Part shown: positions 12,668-24,358 of the stretch, in pieces
Layout of the letters: the number at the start of each line of letters is the position of its first letter
Position numbering within the stretch: the first letter of the stretch is position 1
From: Eledone cirrhosa
Taxonomy: Eukaryota; Mollusca; Cephalopoda; Octopoda; Eledonidae
Length of the DNA: 64,000 bases
NCBI GenBank assembly: GCA_964016885.1
Contig: OZ024740.1
Coordinates: 296,242,670 to 296,306,669, forward strand
Reading direction: 5' to 3'
The notes under the pieces: model-generated
The model's database searches: none
What the model was told of the DNA's origin: nothing
The model's input: only the letters and a program-made list of their open reading frames with translations
Translations under genes and position numbers: made by a program

Positions 12668-12919
12668 TCAAATAAAAAATGGATCAGCCAAATAAAAAAT
12701 GGATCACCCAAATAAAAAATGGATCCCCCAAATAAAAAATGGATCACCCAAATAAAAAATGGACCACAAATAAAAAATGGATCCCCCAAATAAAAAATGG
12801 ATCACCCAAATAAAAAATGGATCCCCCAAATAAAAAATGGATCACCCAAATAAAAAATGGATCACCCAAATAAAAAATGGATCCCCCAAATAAGAATGGA
12901 TCACTCAAATAAAAAAGGA
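12668..12919 (-). repeat. '-' domain, fold-back unit 3c
   Basis: It begins CAGCC and holds a shortened GGACCACAAATAAA monomer near 12,761 and CCCCCAAATAAGAATGG (12,884), a 19-bp relative of the AAAGAATGG marker. It ends AAAAAAGGATCTATTTTTTA, a switch seen once. Confidence 0.9.
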
Positions 12920-13298
12920 TCTATTTTTTATTTGGGGGATCCATTTTTTATTTGGGTGATTCATTTTTTATTTGGGCGATCCATTTTTTATTTGGGTGAT
13001 CCATTTTTTATTTGGGTGATCCATTTTTTATTTGGGGGATCCTTTTTTTATTTGGGTGATCCATTTTTTATTTGGGTGATCCATTTTTTATTTGAGTGAT
13101 CCATTTTTTATTTGGGGGATCCATTTTTTATTTGGGTGATCCATTTTTTATTTGGGGTATCCATTTTTTATTTGGTGGACCCATTTTTTATTTGGGTGAT
13201 CCATTTTTTATTTGGGTGATCCATTTTTTATTTGAGTGATCCATTCTTTATTTGAGGGATCTATTTTTTATTTGGGGGATCCATTTTTTATTTGATGG
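12920..13298 (+). repeat. '+' domain, fold-back unit 3d
   Basis: Similar to the 9,617 arm but with GGGTGATTCATT (12,957), GGGCGATCC, GGGGGATCCTTTTTTT, GGTGGACCC and GAGGGATCTATT (13,255), ending TTTGATGGATCACCC. Confidence 0.9.
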
Positions 13299-14168
13299 AT
13301 CACCCAAATAAAAAATGGATCCCCCAAATAAAAAGTGGATCACCCAAATAAAAAATGGATCCCCCAAATAAAAAATGGATCATCAAATAAAAAATGAATC
13401 ACCCAAATAAAAAATGGATCACCCAAATAAAAAATCGATCACCCAAATAAAAAATGGATCACCCAAATAAAAAATGGATACCCCTAATAAAAAATGGATC
13501 AACCAAATAAAAAATGGATCACCCAAATAAAAAATGGATCCCCCAAATAAAAATTGGATCACCCAAATAAAAAATGGATCACCCAAATAAAAAATGGATC
13601 ACCCAAATAAAAAATGGATCCCCCAAATAAAAAATGGATCACCCAAATAAAAAATGGATCACCCAAATAAAAAATGGATCACCCAAATAAAAAGTGGATC
13701 ACCCAAATAAAAAATGGATCGCCCAAATAAAAAATGGATCCCCAAATAATAAATGGATCACCCAAATAAAAAATGGATCCCCCAAATAAAAAATGGATCC
13801 CCCAAATAAAAAATGGATCACCCAAATAACAAATGGATCACCCAAATAAAAAATGGATCCCCCAAATAAAAAATGGATCACCCAAATAAAAAATGGATCA
13901 CCCAAATAAAAAATTGATCACCCAAATAAAAAATGGATCGCCCAAATAAAAAATGGATCCCTCAAATAAAGAATAGATCACTCAAATAAAAAATGGATCA
14001 CCCAAATAAAAAATGGATCCCCCAAATAAAAAATGGATCACCCAAATAAAAAATGGATCACCCCAATAAAAAATGGATCCCCCAAATAAAAAATGGATCA
14101 CCCAAATAGATCACAAATAGATAATGGTTCCCCCAAATAAAAAATGGATCCGCCAAATAAAAAAGGGA
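13299..14168 (-). repeat. '-' arm of fold-back unit 4
   Basis: Matches 10,116-11,005 less one monomer, with private AATCGATCACCC (13,434) and AATTGATCACCC (13,911). It carries the AATAGATCACAAATAGATAA element near 14,105. Confidence 0.91.
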
Positions 14169-14667
14169 TCCATTTTTTATTTGGGGGATCCATTTTTTAT
14201 TTGGGTGATCCATTTTTTATTTGGGTGATCCATTTTTTATTTGGGGGATCCATTTTTTATTTGGGTGATCCATTTTTTATTTGGGGGATCCATTTTTTAT
14301 TTGGGGGATCCATTTTTTATTTGGGTGATCCATTTTTTATTTGGGTGATCCATTTTTTATTTGGGTGATCCATTTTTTATTTGGGTGATCCATTTTTTAT
14401 TTGTGGGATCCTTTTTTTATTTGGGTGATCCATTTTTTATTTGGGTGATCCATTTTTTATTTGAGTGATCCATTTTTTATTTGGGGGATCCATTTTTTAT
14501 TTGGGTGATCCATTTTTTATTTGGGGTATCCATTTTTTATTTGGTGGATCCATTTTTTATTTGGGTGATCCATTTTTTATTTGGGTGATCCATTTTTTAT
14601 TTGAGTGATCCATTCTTTATTTGAGGGATCCATTTTTTATTTGGGGGATCCATTTTTTATTTGATGG
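14169..14667 (+). repeat. '+' arm of fold-back unit 4
   Basis: No difference from the 9,617-10,115 arm was noticed. It ends TTTGATGGATCACCC. Confidence 0.91.
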
Positions 14668-15377
14668 ATCACCCAAATAAAAAATGGATCCCCCAAATAA
14701 AAAGTGGATCACCCAAATAAAAAATGGATCCCCCAAATAAAAAATGGATCATCAAATAAAAAATGAATCACCCAAATAAAAAATGGATCACCCAAATAAA
14801 AAATGGATCACCCAAATAAAAAATGGATCACCCAAATAAAAAATGGATACCCCTAATAAAAAATGGATCAACCAAATAAAAAATGGATCACCCAAATAAA
14901 AAATGGATCCCCCAAATAAAAATTGGATCACCCAAATAAAAAATGGATCACCCAAATAAAAAATGGATCACCCAAATAAAAAATGGATCCCCCAAATAAA
15001 AAATGGATCACCCAAATAAAAAATGGATCACCCAAATAAAAAATGGATCACCCAAATAAAAAGTGGATCACCCAAATAAAAAATGGATCGCCCAAATAAA
15101 AAATGGATCCCCAAATAATAAATGGATCACCCAAATAAAAAATGGATCCCCCAAATAAAAAATGGATCCCCCAAATAAAAAATGGATCACCCAAATAACA
15201 AATGGATCACCCAAATAAAAAATGGATCCCCCAAATAAAAAATGGATCACCCAAATAAAAAATGGATCACCCCAATAAAAAATGGATCCCCCAAATAAAA
15301 AATGGATCACCCAAATAGATCACAAATAGATAATGGTTCCCCCAAATAAAAAATGGATCCGCCAAATAAAAAAGGGA
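14668..15377 (-). repeat. '-' arm of fold-back unit 5
   Basis: As 10,116 onward, but about 180 bp (nine monomers, including GGATCGCCTAAAT and AAAGAATAG) are missing near 15,255. Those monomers are present in 10,116, 13,299 and 23,269. It carries the AATAGATCACAAATAGATAA element near 15,314. Confidence 0.91.
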
Positions 15378-15875
15378 TCCATTTTTTATTTGGGGGATCC
15401 ATTTTTTATTTGGGTGATCCATTTTTTATTTGGGTGATCCATTTTTTATTTGGGGGATCCATTTTTTATTTGGGTGATCCATTTTTTATTTGGGGGATCC
15501 ATTTTTTATTTGGGGGATCCATTTTTTATTTGGGTGATCCATTTTTTATTTGGGTGATCCATTTTTTATTTGGGTGATCCATTTTTTATTTGGGTGATCC
15601 ATTTTTTATTTGTGGGATCCTTTTTTTATTTGGGTGATCCATTTTTTATTTGGGTGATCCATTTTTTATTTGAGTGATCCATTTTTTATTTGGGGGATCC
15701 ATTTTTTATTTGGGTGATCCATTTTTATTTGGGGTATCCATTTTTTATTTGGTGGATCCATTTTTTATTTGGGTGATCCATTTTTTATTTGGGTGATCCA
15801 TTTTTTATTTGAGTGATCCATTCTTTATTTGAGGGATCCATTTTTTATTTGGGGGATCCATTTTTTATTTGATGG
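15378..15875 (+). repeat. '+' arm of fold-back unit 5
   Basis: As the 9,617 arm, with a five-T monomer before GGGGTATCC near 15,722. Copy at 24,359-24,856 (offset 8,981). Confidence 0.91.
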
Positions 15876-16470
15876 ATCACCCAAATAAAAAATGGATCCC
15901 CCAAATAAAAAGTGGATCACCCAAATAAAAAATGGATCCCCCAAATAAAAAATGGATCATCAAATAAAAAATGAATCACCCAAATAAAAAATGGATCACC
16001 CAAATAAAAAATGGATCACCCAAATAAAAAATGGATACCCCTAATAAAAAATGGATCAACCAAATAAAAAATGGATCACCCAAATAAAAAATGGATCCCC
16101 CAAATAAAAATTGGATCACCCAAATAAAAAATGGATCACCCAAATAAAAAATGGATCACCCAAATAAAAAATGGATCCCCCAAATAAAAAATGGATCACC
16201 CAAATAAAAAATGGATCACCCAAATAAAAAATGGATCACCCAAATAAAAAGTGGATCACCCAAATAAAAAATGGATCGCCCCAATAAAAAATGGATCCCC
16301 AAATAATAAATGGATCACCCAAATAAAAAATGGATCCCCCAAATAAAAAATGGATCCCCCAAATAAAAAATGGATCACCCAAATAACAAATGGATCACCC
16401 AAATAAAAAATGGATCCCCCAAATAAAAAATGGATCACCCAAATAAAAAATGGATCACCCAAATAAAAAA
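15876..16470 (-). repeat. '-' arm of fold-back unit 6
   Basis: Left part as the other '-' arms, with GGATCGCCCCAATAAA near 16,274. It ends abruptly AAATAAAAAA|TTTGGGTGATCC with no GGATCC at the switch; the only other such switch is at 25,451. Confidence 0.91.
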
Positions 16471-16718
16471 TTTGGGTGATCCATTTTTTATTTGGGTGAT
16501 CCATTTTTTATTTGGGGGATCCATTTTTTATTTGGGTGATCCATTTTTTATTTGGGGGATCCATTTTTTATTTGGGTGATCCATTTTTTATTTGGGTGAT
16601 CCATTTTTTAATTGCGGGATCCATTTTTTATTTGGGTGATCCATTTTTTATTTGAGTGATCCATTCTTTATTTGAGGGATCCATTTTTTATTTGGGGGAT
16701 CCATTTTTTATTTGATGG
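16471..16718 (+). repeat. '+' arm of fold-back unit 6
   Basis: Twelve monomers, including TTAATTGCGGGATCC near 16,608 and the GAGTGATCCATTCTTTATTT / GAGGGATCC pair. Copy at 25,452-25,699. Confidence 0.91.
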
Positions 16719-16779
16719 ATCACCCAAATAAAAAATGGATCAACCAAATAAAAAATTGTTCACCCAAATAAAAAATGGA
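16719..16779 (-). repeat. '-' domain, 61 bp
   Basis: Only three monomers (CACCC, CAACC, AATTGTTCACCC) between two switches. The shortest '-' domain apart from the 62.4-kb island. Copy at 25,700-25,760. Confidence 0.9.
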
Positions 16780-17280
16780 TCCCTTTTTTATTTAGCGGAT
16801 CCATTTTTTTATTTCGGTGATCCATTTTTTATTTGGTGGATCCATTTTTAATTTGGGGGATCCATTTTTTATTTGGGTGATCCATTTTTTATTTGGGGGA
16901 TCCATTTTTTATTTGGGGGATCAATTTTTTATTTGGGTGATCCATTTTTCATTTGGGTGATCCATTTTTTATTTGGTGATCCATTTTTTATTTGGGGGAT
17001 CCATTTTTTATTTGGGTGATCGATTTTTTATTTGGGTGATCTATTTTTTATTTGGGGTATCCATTTTTAATTTGGGTGATCAATTTTTTATTTGGGTGAT
17101 CCATTTTTTATTTGGGTGATCCATTTTTTATTTGGATGATCCATTTTTTATTTGGGGGATCCATTTTTTATTTGGGTGATCCATTTTTTATTTGGGGGAT
17201 CCATTTTTTATTTGGGCGATCCATTTTTTATTTGGGGGATCCATTTTTTATTTGGTGGATCCATTTTTTATTTGGGTGAT
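16780..17280 (+). repeat. '+' domain, inverted copy of 6,170-6,675
   Basis: It opens TTTAGCGGATCC, then TTTCGGTGATCC, GGTGGATCC, TTTTTAATTT, GGGGGATCAATT, TTTTTCATTT, GGTGATCC, GGGTGATCGATT, GGGTGATCTATT, GGGGTATCC. This is monomer for monomer the reverse complement of the right half of 5,661-6,673. Copy at 25,761-26,261. Confidence 0.93.
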
Positions 17281-17302
17281 GTAAAATAAAATAAAATAAA
17301 AA
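17281..17302 (-). repeat. (AAAAT)n microsatellite at a switch
   Basis: GTAAAATAAAATAAAATAAA runs into a normal '-' monomer. This and its copy at 26,262-26,283 are the only places where the 20-bp monomer is replaced by a shorter repeat. Likely slippage at the switch. Confidence 0.9.
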
Positions 17303-17744
17303 ATGGATCCCCCAAATAAAAAATGGATCCCTCAAATAAAAAATGGATCACCCAAATAAAAAATGGATCACCCAAATAAAAAATGGATCCCCCAAATACA
17401 AAATGGATCACCAAATAAAAAATGGATCACCCAAATAAAAAATGGATCCCCCAAATAAAAAATGGATCACCCAAATAAAAAATGGATCTCCCAAATACAA
17501 AATGGATCACCAAATATAAAATGGATCACCCAAATAAAAAATGGATCCTCCAAATAAAAAATGGATCACCCAAATAAAAAATGGATCACCCAAATAAAAA
17601 ATGGATCGCCCAAATAAAAAATGGATCCAAAAAATAAAAATGGATCACCCAAACAAAAAATGGATCACCCAAATAAACACTGGATCCCCCAAATAAAAAA
17701 TGGATTACCCAAATAAAAAATGGATCCCCCAAATAAAAAAGGGA
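17303..17744 (-). repeat. '-' domain, 0.44 kb
   Basis: Contains AAATACAAAATGG (17,396 and 17,494), AAATATAAAATGG, ATCCAAAAAATAAAAATGG near 17,626, AAACAAAAAATGG, AAATAAACACTGG (17,672) and GGATTACCC (17,702). It ends with the GGGATCCATT form of the switch, whereas its copy (26,284-26,705) ends with the opposite form. Confidence 0.91.
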
Positions 17745-17984
17745 TCCATTTTTTATTTGGGTGATCCATTTTTTATTTGGGTGATCCATTTTTTATTTGG
17801 GCGATCCATTTTTTATTTGGGGGATACATTTTTTATTTGGGTGATCCATTTTTTATTTGGGTGATTCATTTTTTATTTGGGTGATCCATTTTTAATTTTT
17901 GGGATCCATTTTTTATTTGGTGGATCCATTTTTTATTTGGGTGATCCATTTTTTATTTGGGTGATCCATTTTTTATTTGATGGA
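17745..17984 (+). repeat. '+' domain, 240 bp
   Basis: Contains GGGCGATCC, GGGGGATACATT, GGGTGATTCATT and TTTTTAATTTTTGGGATCC (17,890), ending TTTGATGGATCCCCAAAT. The copy at 26,706 is longer at its left end. Confidence 0.91.
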
Positions 17985-18143
17985 TCCCCAAATAGAAAAT
18001 GGAACCCCCAAATAAAAAATGGATCCCCCAAATAAAAAATGGATCACCCAAATAAAAAATGGATCCCCCAAATAAAAAATGGATCCCCCAAATAAAAAAT
18101 GAATCCCTGAAATAAAAAATGGATCCCCCAAATAAAAAAGGGA
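17985..18143 (-). repeat. '-' domain, 159 bp
   Basis: AAATAGAAAATGGAACCCCC, then plain monomers and AATGAATCCCTGAAAT (18,100). It ends AAAAAAGGGATGCATTTTTT, where GGATCC has become GGATGC. Copy at 26,985-27,144. Confidence 0.9.
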
Positions 18144-18284
18144 TGCATTTTTTATTTGGGTGATCCATTTTTTATTTGGGGGGATCCGTTTTTTATTTGG
18201 GCGATCCATTTTTTATTTGGGTGATCCATTTTTTATTTGAGGGATCCATTTTTTATTTGGGGGATCCATTTTTTATTTGATGGA
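18144..18284 (+). repeat. '+' domain, 141 bp
   Basis: Seven monomers, with a 21-bp GGGGGGATCCGTT monomer (18,179) and GGGCG, GAGGG variants, ending TTTGATGGATCTCCC. Copy at 27,145-27,285. Confidence 0.9.
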
Positions 18285-19561
18285 TCTCCCAAATAAAAAA
18301 TGGATCATCCAAATAAAAAATGGATCCCCCAAATAAAAAATGGATCACCCAAATAAAAAATGGAACACCCAAATAAAAAATGGATCCCCCAAATAAAAAA
18401 TGGATCCCCCAAATAAAAAATGGATCCCCAAAATAAAAAATGGATCACCCAAATAAAAAATGGAGCCCCCAAATAAAAAATGGATCACCCAAATTAAAAC
18501 TGGTTCCCCCAAATAAAAAATGGATCACCCAAGTAAAAAATGGATCCCCCAAATAAAAAATGGATCCCCCAAATAAAAAATGGATCCCCCAAATAAAAAA
18601 TGGATCACCCAAATAAAAAATGGATCCCCAAATAAAAAATGGATCCCCAAATAAAAAATGGATCCTCCAAATAAAAAATGGATCACCCAAATAAAAAATG
18701 GATCACCCAAATAAAAAATGGATCACCCAAATAAAAAATGGATCGCCCAAATAAAAAATGGATCCCCAAATAAAAAATGGATCACCCAAATAAAAAATGG
18801 ATCCCCCAAATAAAAAATGGATCCCCCAAATAAAAAATGGATCACCCAAATAAAAAATGGACCCCCAAATAAAAAATGGATCACCCAAATAACAAAAATG
18901 GAACACCCAAATAAAAAATGGATCCCCCAAATAAAAAATGGATCACCCAAATAAAAAATGGATCACCCAAATAAAAAATGGATCCTCCAAATAAAAAATG
19001 GATCACCCAAATAAAAAATGGATCCCCCAAATAAAAAATGGATCCCCCAAATAAAAAATGTATCACCCAAATAAAAACTGGATCACCCAAATAAAAACTG
19101 GATCAGCCAAATAAAAAATGGATCGCCCAAATAAAAAATGGATCCCCCAAATAAAAAATGGATCACCCAAATGAAAAATGAATCACCCAAATAAAAAATG
19201 GATCCCTCAAATAAAGAATGGATCACTCAAATAAAAAATGGATCACCCAAATAAAAAATGGATCCCCCAAATAAAAAATGGATCACCCAAATAAAAAATG
19301 GATCACCCAAATAAAAAATGGATCCCCCAAATAAAAAATGGATCACCCAAATAAAAAATGGATCCCCCAAATAAAAAAGGATCACCCAAATAAAAAATGG
19401 ATCATTCAAATAAAAAATGGATCACCCAAATAAAAAATGGATCCCCCAAATAAAAAATGGATCACCCAAATAAAAAATAAATCACCCAAATAAAGAATGG
19501 ATCACCCAAATAAAAAATGGATCCCCCAAATAAAAAATGGATCACCCAAATAAAAAATGGA
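18285..19561 (-). repeat. '-' domain, 1.28 kb, one HOR unit
   Basis: It follows 36-1,200 and then stops, so only one 1,015-bp unit is present. It carries two extra monomers (CCCCC) near 19,021-19,060 and AACAAAAATGGAAC (18,891), where other copies have AACAAATGGAAC. Copy at 27,286-28,560. Confidence 0.92.
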
Positions 19562-19899
19562 TCCCTTTTTTATTTGGCGGATCCATTTTTTTGGGGGGGG
19601 GATCCATTATCTATTTGGGTGATCCATTTTATGTTTGGGGGATCCAGTTTTTATTTGGGTGATCCATTTTTTATTTGGGGGATCCATTTTTTATTTGGGT
19701 GATCCATTTTTTATTTGGTGATCCATTTTTTATTTGGGGGATCCATTTTTATTTGGGTGATCCATTTTTTATTTGGTTGATCCATTTTTTATTAGAGGTA
19801 TCCATTTTTAATTTGGGTGATCCATTTTTTATTTGTGTGATCCATTTTTTATATGAGGGATCCATTTTTTATTTGGGGGATCCATTTTTTATTTGATGG
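19562..19899 (+). repeat. Short '+' domain with T7G9 tract
   Basis: As 2,111-2,444 with a T7G9 tract at 19,586-19,601. It has TTTTTTATTAGAGG and TTTATTTGTGTG where 2,111 has TTTATTATTAGAGG and TTTAATTGTGTG; the 28,561 copy shares this form. Confidence 0.92.
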
Positions 19900-20522
19900 A
19901 TGTCCCAAATAAAAAATGGATCACCCGAATAAAAAATGGATCCCCCAAATAAAAAATGGATCCCCCAAATAAAAAATGGGTCCCCCAAATAAAAAATGGG
20001 TCACCCAAATAAAAAATGGATCACCCAAATAAAAAATGGATCGCCCAAATAAAAAATAGATCCAAAAAATAAAAAATGGATCACCCAAATAAAAAATGGA
20101 TCCCCCAAATAAAAAATGGATCCCCCAAATAAAAAATGGATCACCCAAATAAAAAATGGGCCCCCCCCCCAAAAAAATGGATCACCCAAATAAAAAATGG
20201 ATCACCCAAATAAAAAATGCATCCTCCAAATAAAAAATGGATCACCCAAATAAAAAATGGATCCTCCAAATAAAAAATGGATCACCCAAATAAAAAATGG
20301 ATCACCCAAATAAAAAATGGATCACCCAAATCAAAAATGGATCCCCCAAACAAAAAATGGATCACCCAAATAAAAAATGGATCCCCCACATAAAAAATGG
20401 ATCACCCAAATAAAAAATGAATCACCCAAATAAAAAATGGATCACCCAAATAAAAAATGGATCCCCCAAATAAAAAATGGATCACCCAAATAAAAAAATG
20501 GATCACCCAAATAAAAAATGGA
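19900..20522 (-). repeat. '-' domain, 623 bp, with C10A7 tract
   Basis: As 2,445-3,066, but C10A7 follows GGG at 20,161-20,177 and the right-hand C6A9 tract is replaced by an intact monomer near 20,465. It has ATAGATCCAAAAAATAA near 20,047. Confidence 0.92.
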
Positions 20523-20860
20523 TCCCTTTTTTATTTGGGGGATCCATTTTTTATTTGAAGGATCCATTTTTTATTTGGGTGATCCATTTTTTATTTGGGT
20601 GATCCATTTTTTATTTGGGTGATCCATTTTTTATTTGGGTGATCCATTTTTTATTTGGGGGATCCATTTTTTATTTGGGGGATCCATTTTTTATTTGGGT
20701 GATCCATTTTTTATTTGTGGGATCCATTTTATATTTGGGGGATCCATTTTTTATTTGGGGATCCATTTTTTATTTGGGTGATCCATTTTTTATTTGGGTG
20801 ATCCATTTTTTATTTGAGGGATCCATTTTTTATTTGGGGGATCCATTTTTTATTTGATGG
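20523..20860 (+). repeat. '+' domain, 338 bp
   Basis: It opens TTTGGGGGATCC, TTTGAAGGATCC as at 8,649 and is 40 bp shorter than 41,704-42,081 through loss of two central monomers. Copy at 29,520-29,857. Confidence 0.92.
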
Positions 20861-22932
20861 ATCTCCCAAATAAAAAATGGATCATCCAAATAAAAAATGG
20901 ATCCCCCAAATAAAAAATGGATCACCCAAATAAAAAATGGAACACCCAAATAAAAAATGGATCCCCCAAATAAAAAATGGATCCCCCAAATAAAAAATGG
21001 ATCCCCAAAATAAAAAATGGATCACCCAAATAAAAAATGGAGCCCCCAAATAAAAAATGGATCACCCAAATTAAAACTGGTTCCCCCAAATAAAAAATGG
21101 ATCACCCAAGTAAAAAATGGATCCCCCAAATAAAAAATGGATCCCCCAAATAAAAAATGGATCCTCCAAATAAAAAATGGATCACCCAAATAAAAAATGG
21201 ATCCCCAAATAAAAAATGGATCCCCAAATAAAAAATGGATCCTCCAAATAAAAAATGGATCACCCAAATAAAAAATGGATCACCCAAATAAAAAATGGAT
21301 CACCCAAATAAAAAATGGATCGCCCAAATAAAAAATGGATCCCCAAATAAAAAATGGATCACCCAAATAAAAAATGGATCCCCCAAATAAAAAATGGATC
21401 CCCCAAATAAAAAATGGATCACCCAAATAAAAAATGGACCCCCAAATAAAAAATGGATCACCCAAATAACAAATGGAACACCCAAATAAAAAATGGATCC
21501 CCCAAATAAAAAATGGATCACCCAAATAAAAAATGGATCACCCAAATAAAAAATGGATCCTCCAAATAAAAAATGGATCACCCAAATAAAAAATGTATCA
21601 CCCAAATAAAAACTGGATCACCCAAATAAAAACTGGATCAGCCAAATAAAAAATGGATCGCCCAAATAAAAAATGGATCCCCCAAATAAAAAATGGATCA
21701 CCCAAATGAAAAATGAATCACCCAAATAAAAAATGGATCCCTCAAATAAAGAATGGATCACTCAAATAAAAAATGGATCACCCAAATAAAAAATGGATCC
21801 CCCAAATAAAAAATGGATCACCCAAATAAAAAATGGATCACCCAAATAAAAAATGGATCCCCCAAATAAAAAATGGATCACCCAAATAAAAAATGGATCC
21901 CCCAAATAAAAAAGGATCACCCAAATAAAAAATGGATCATTCAAATAAAAAATGGATCACCCAAATAAAAAATGGATCCCCCAAATAAAAAATGGATCAC
22001 CCAAATAAAAAATAAATCACCCAAATAAAAAATGGATCACCCAAATAAAAAATTGATCCCCCAAATAAAAAATGGATCACCCAAATAAAAAATGGATCAC
22101 CCAAATATAATATGGATCCCCCAAATAAAAAATGGATCCCCCAAATAAAAAATGGATCCCCCAAATAAAAAATGGATCCCCCAAATAAAAAATGGATCAC
22201 CCAAATAAAAAATGGATCCCCAAATAAAAAATGGATCCCCAAATAAAAAATGGATCCTCCAAATAAAAAATGGATCACCCAAATAAAAAATGGATCACCC
22301 AAATAAAAAATGGATCACCCAAATAAAAAATGGATCGCCCAAATAAAAAATGGATCCCCAAATAAAAAATGGATCACCCAAATAAAAAATGGATCCCCCA
22401 AATAAAAAATGGATCCCCCAAATAAAAAATGGATCACCCAAATAAAAAATGGACCCCCAAATAAAAAATGGATCACCCAAATAACAAATGGAACACCCAA
22501 ATAAAAAATGGATCCCCCAAATAAAAAATGGATCACCCAAATAAAAAATGGGTCACCCAAATAAAAAATGGATCCTCCAAATAAAAAATGGATCACCCAA
22601 ATAAAAAATGTATCACCCAAATAAAAACTGGATCACCCAAATAAAAACTGGATCAGCCAAATAAAAAATGGATCGCCCAAATAAAAAATGGATCCCCCAA
22701 ATAAAAAATGGATCACCCAAATGAAAAATGAATCACCCAAATAAAAAATGGATCCCTCAAATAAAGAATGGATCACTCAAATAAAAAATGGATCACCCAA
22801 ATAAAAAATGGATCACCCAAATAAAAAATAAATCACCCAAATAAAAAATGGATCACCCAAATAAAAAATTGAGCCCCCAAATAAAAAATGGATCACCCAA
22901 ATAAAAAATGGATCACCCAAATAAAAAATGGA
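20861..22932 (-). repeat. Long '-' domain, two 1,015-bp HOR units
   Basis: Third copy of the 36-2,110 module (offset 20,825), with few substitutions, for example ATGGGTCACCC near 22,550 and AATTGAGCCCCC near 22,868. Confidence 0.93.
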
Positions 22933-23268
22933 TCCCTTTTTTATTTGGCGGATCCATTTTTTTTGGGGGGATCCATTATCTATTTGGGTGATCCATTTTA
23001 TGTTTGGGGGATCCAGTTTTTATTTGGGTGATCCATTTTTTATTTGGGGGATCCATTTTTTATTTGGGTGATCCATTTTTTATTTGGTGATCCATTTTTT
23101 ATTTGGGGGATCCATTTTTATTTGGGTGATCCATTTTTTATTTGGTTGATCCATTTATTATTAGAGGTATCCATTTTTAATTTGGGTGATCCATTTTTTA
23201 ATTGTGTGATCCATTTTTTATATGAGGGATCCATTTTTTATTTGGGGGATCCATTTTTTATTTGATGG
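22933..23268 (+). repeat. Short '+' domain with T8G6 tract
   Basis: As 2,111-2,444, with T8G6 at 22,957-22,970. Its right part (23,141-23,230) is repeated in perfect inversion in the next domain. Confidence 0.92.
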
Positions 23269-23478
23269 ATGTCCCAAATAAAAAATGGATCACCCGAATA
23301 AAAAATGGATCCCCCAAATAAAAAATGGATCCCCCAAATAAAAAATGGATCCCCCAAATAAAAAATGGATCACCCAAATAAAAAATGGATCCCTCATATA
23401 AAAAATGGATCACACAATTAAAAAATGGATCACCCAAATTAAAAATGGATACCTCTAATAATAAATGGATCAACCAAA
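23141..23478. repeat. 90-bp perfect inverted repeat
   Basis: 23,141-23,230 and 23,389-23,478 are exact reverse complements, including four rare variants (TTATTATTAGAGG, TTTTTAATTT, TTAATTGTGTG, TTATATGAGG). The 158-bp spacer is itself inverted satellite around 23,268. Imperfect matching continues outward for roughly 80 bp. Confidence 0.94.
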
Positions 23479-24358
23479 TAAAAAATGAATCACCCAAATA
23501 AAAAATGGATCACCCAAATAAAAAATGGATCCCCCAAATAAAAAATGGATCATCAAATAAAAAATGAATCACCCAAATAAAAAATGGATCACCCAAATAA
23601 AAAATGGATCACCCAAATAAAAAATGGATCACCCAAATAAAAAATGGATACCCCTAATAAAAAATGGATCAACCAAATAAAAAATGGATCACCCAAATAA
23701 AAAATGGATCCCCCAAATAAAAATTGGATCACCCAAATAAAAAATGGATCACCCAAATAAAAAATGGATCACCCAAATAAAAAATGGATCCCCCAAATAA
23801 AAAATGGATCACCCAAATAAAAAATGGATCACCCAAATAAAAAATGGATCACCCAAATAAAAAGTGGATCACCCAAATAAAAAATGGATCGCCCAAATAA
23901 AAAATGGATCCCCAAATAATAAATGGATCACCCAAATAAAAAATGGATCCCCCAAATAAAAAATGGATCCCCCAAATAAAAAATGGATCACCCAAATAAC
24001 AAATGGATCACCCAAATAAAAAATGGATCCCCCAAATAAAAAATGGATCACCCAAATAAAAAATGGATCACCCAAATAAAAAATGGATCACCCAAATAAA
24101 AAATGGATCACCCAAATAAAAAATGGATCGCCTAAATAAAAAATGGATCCCTCAAATAAAGAATAGATCACTCAAATAAAAAATGGATCACCCAAATAAA
24201 AAATGGATCCCCCAAATAAAAAATGGATCACCCAAATAAAAAATGGATCACCCCAATAAAAAATGGATCCCCCAAATAAAAAATGGATCACCCAAATAGA
24301 TCACAAATAGATAATGGTTCCCCCAAATAAAAAATGGATCCGCCAAATAAAAAAGGGA
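23269..24358 (-). repeat. '-' domain beginning as inverted copy of its neighbour
   Basis: After TGTCCC, CACCCGAAT and plain monomers, 23,389-23,478 (CCCTCATATA, CACACAATTA, ACCTCTAATAATAAATGG) is the exact reverse complement of 23,141-23,230. From about 23,540 it follows the 10,190-11,005 fold-back arm, with GGATCATCAAAT, AAATAATAAATGG and the AATAGATCACAAATAGATAA element near 24,295. At the equivalent place other copies carry the 622-bp module instead. Confidence 0.93.

Larger units (their letters stand above)
9027..16718. repeat. Series of '-'/'+' fold-back units
   Basis: The switch TTTGATGGATCACCC closes a unit at 10,115; 11,543; 13,298; 14,667; 15,875 and 16,718, giving unit lengths of 1,428, 1,755, 1,369, 1,208 and 843 bp. 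Each unit is one '-' arm plus one '+' arm (the third has four arms). The repeated element is therefore an inverted dimer, not a simple tandem HOR. Confidence 0.92.
14748..23268. repeat. ~9.0 kb HOR unit, copy 1
   Basis: Matches 23,549-32,265 at offsets 8,801 (before a 180-bp difference), 8,981, 9,001 and 8,997. It includes 16 orientation domains in identical order. Confidence 0.92.
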
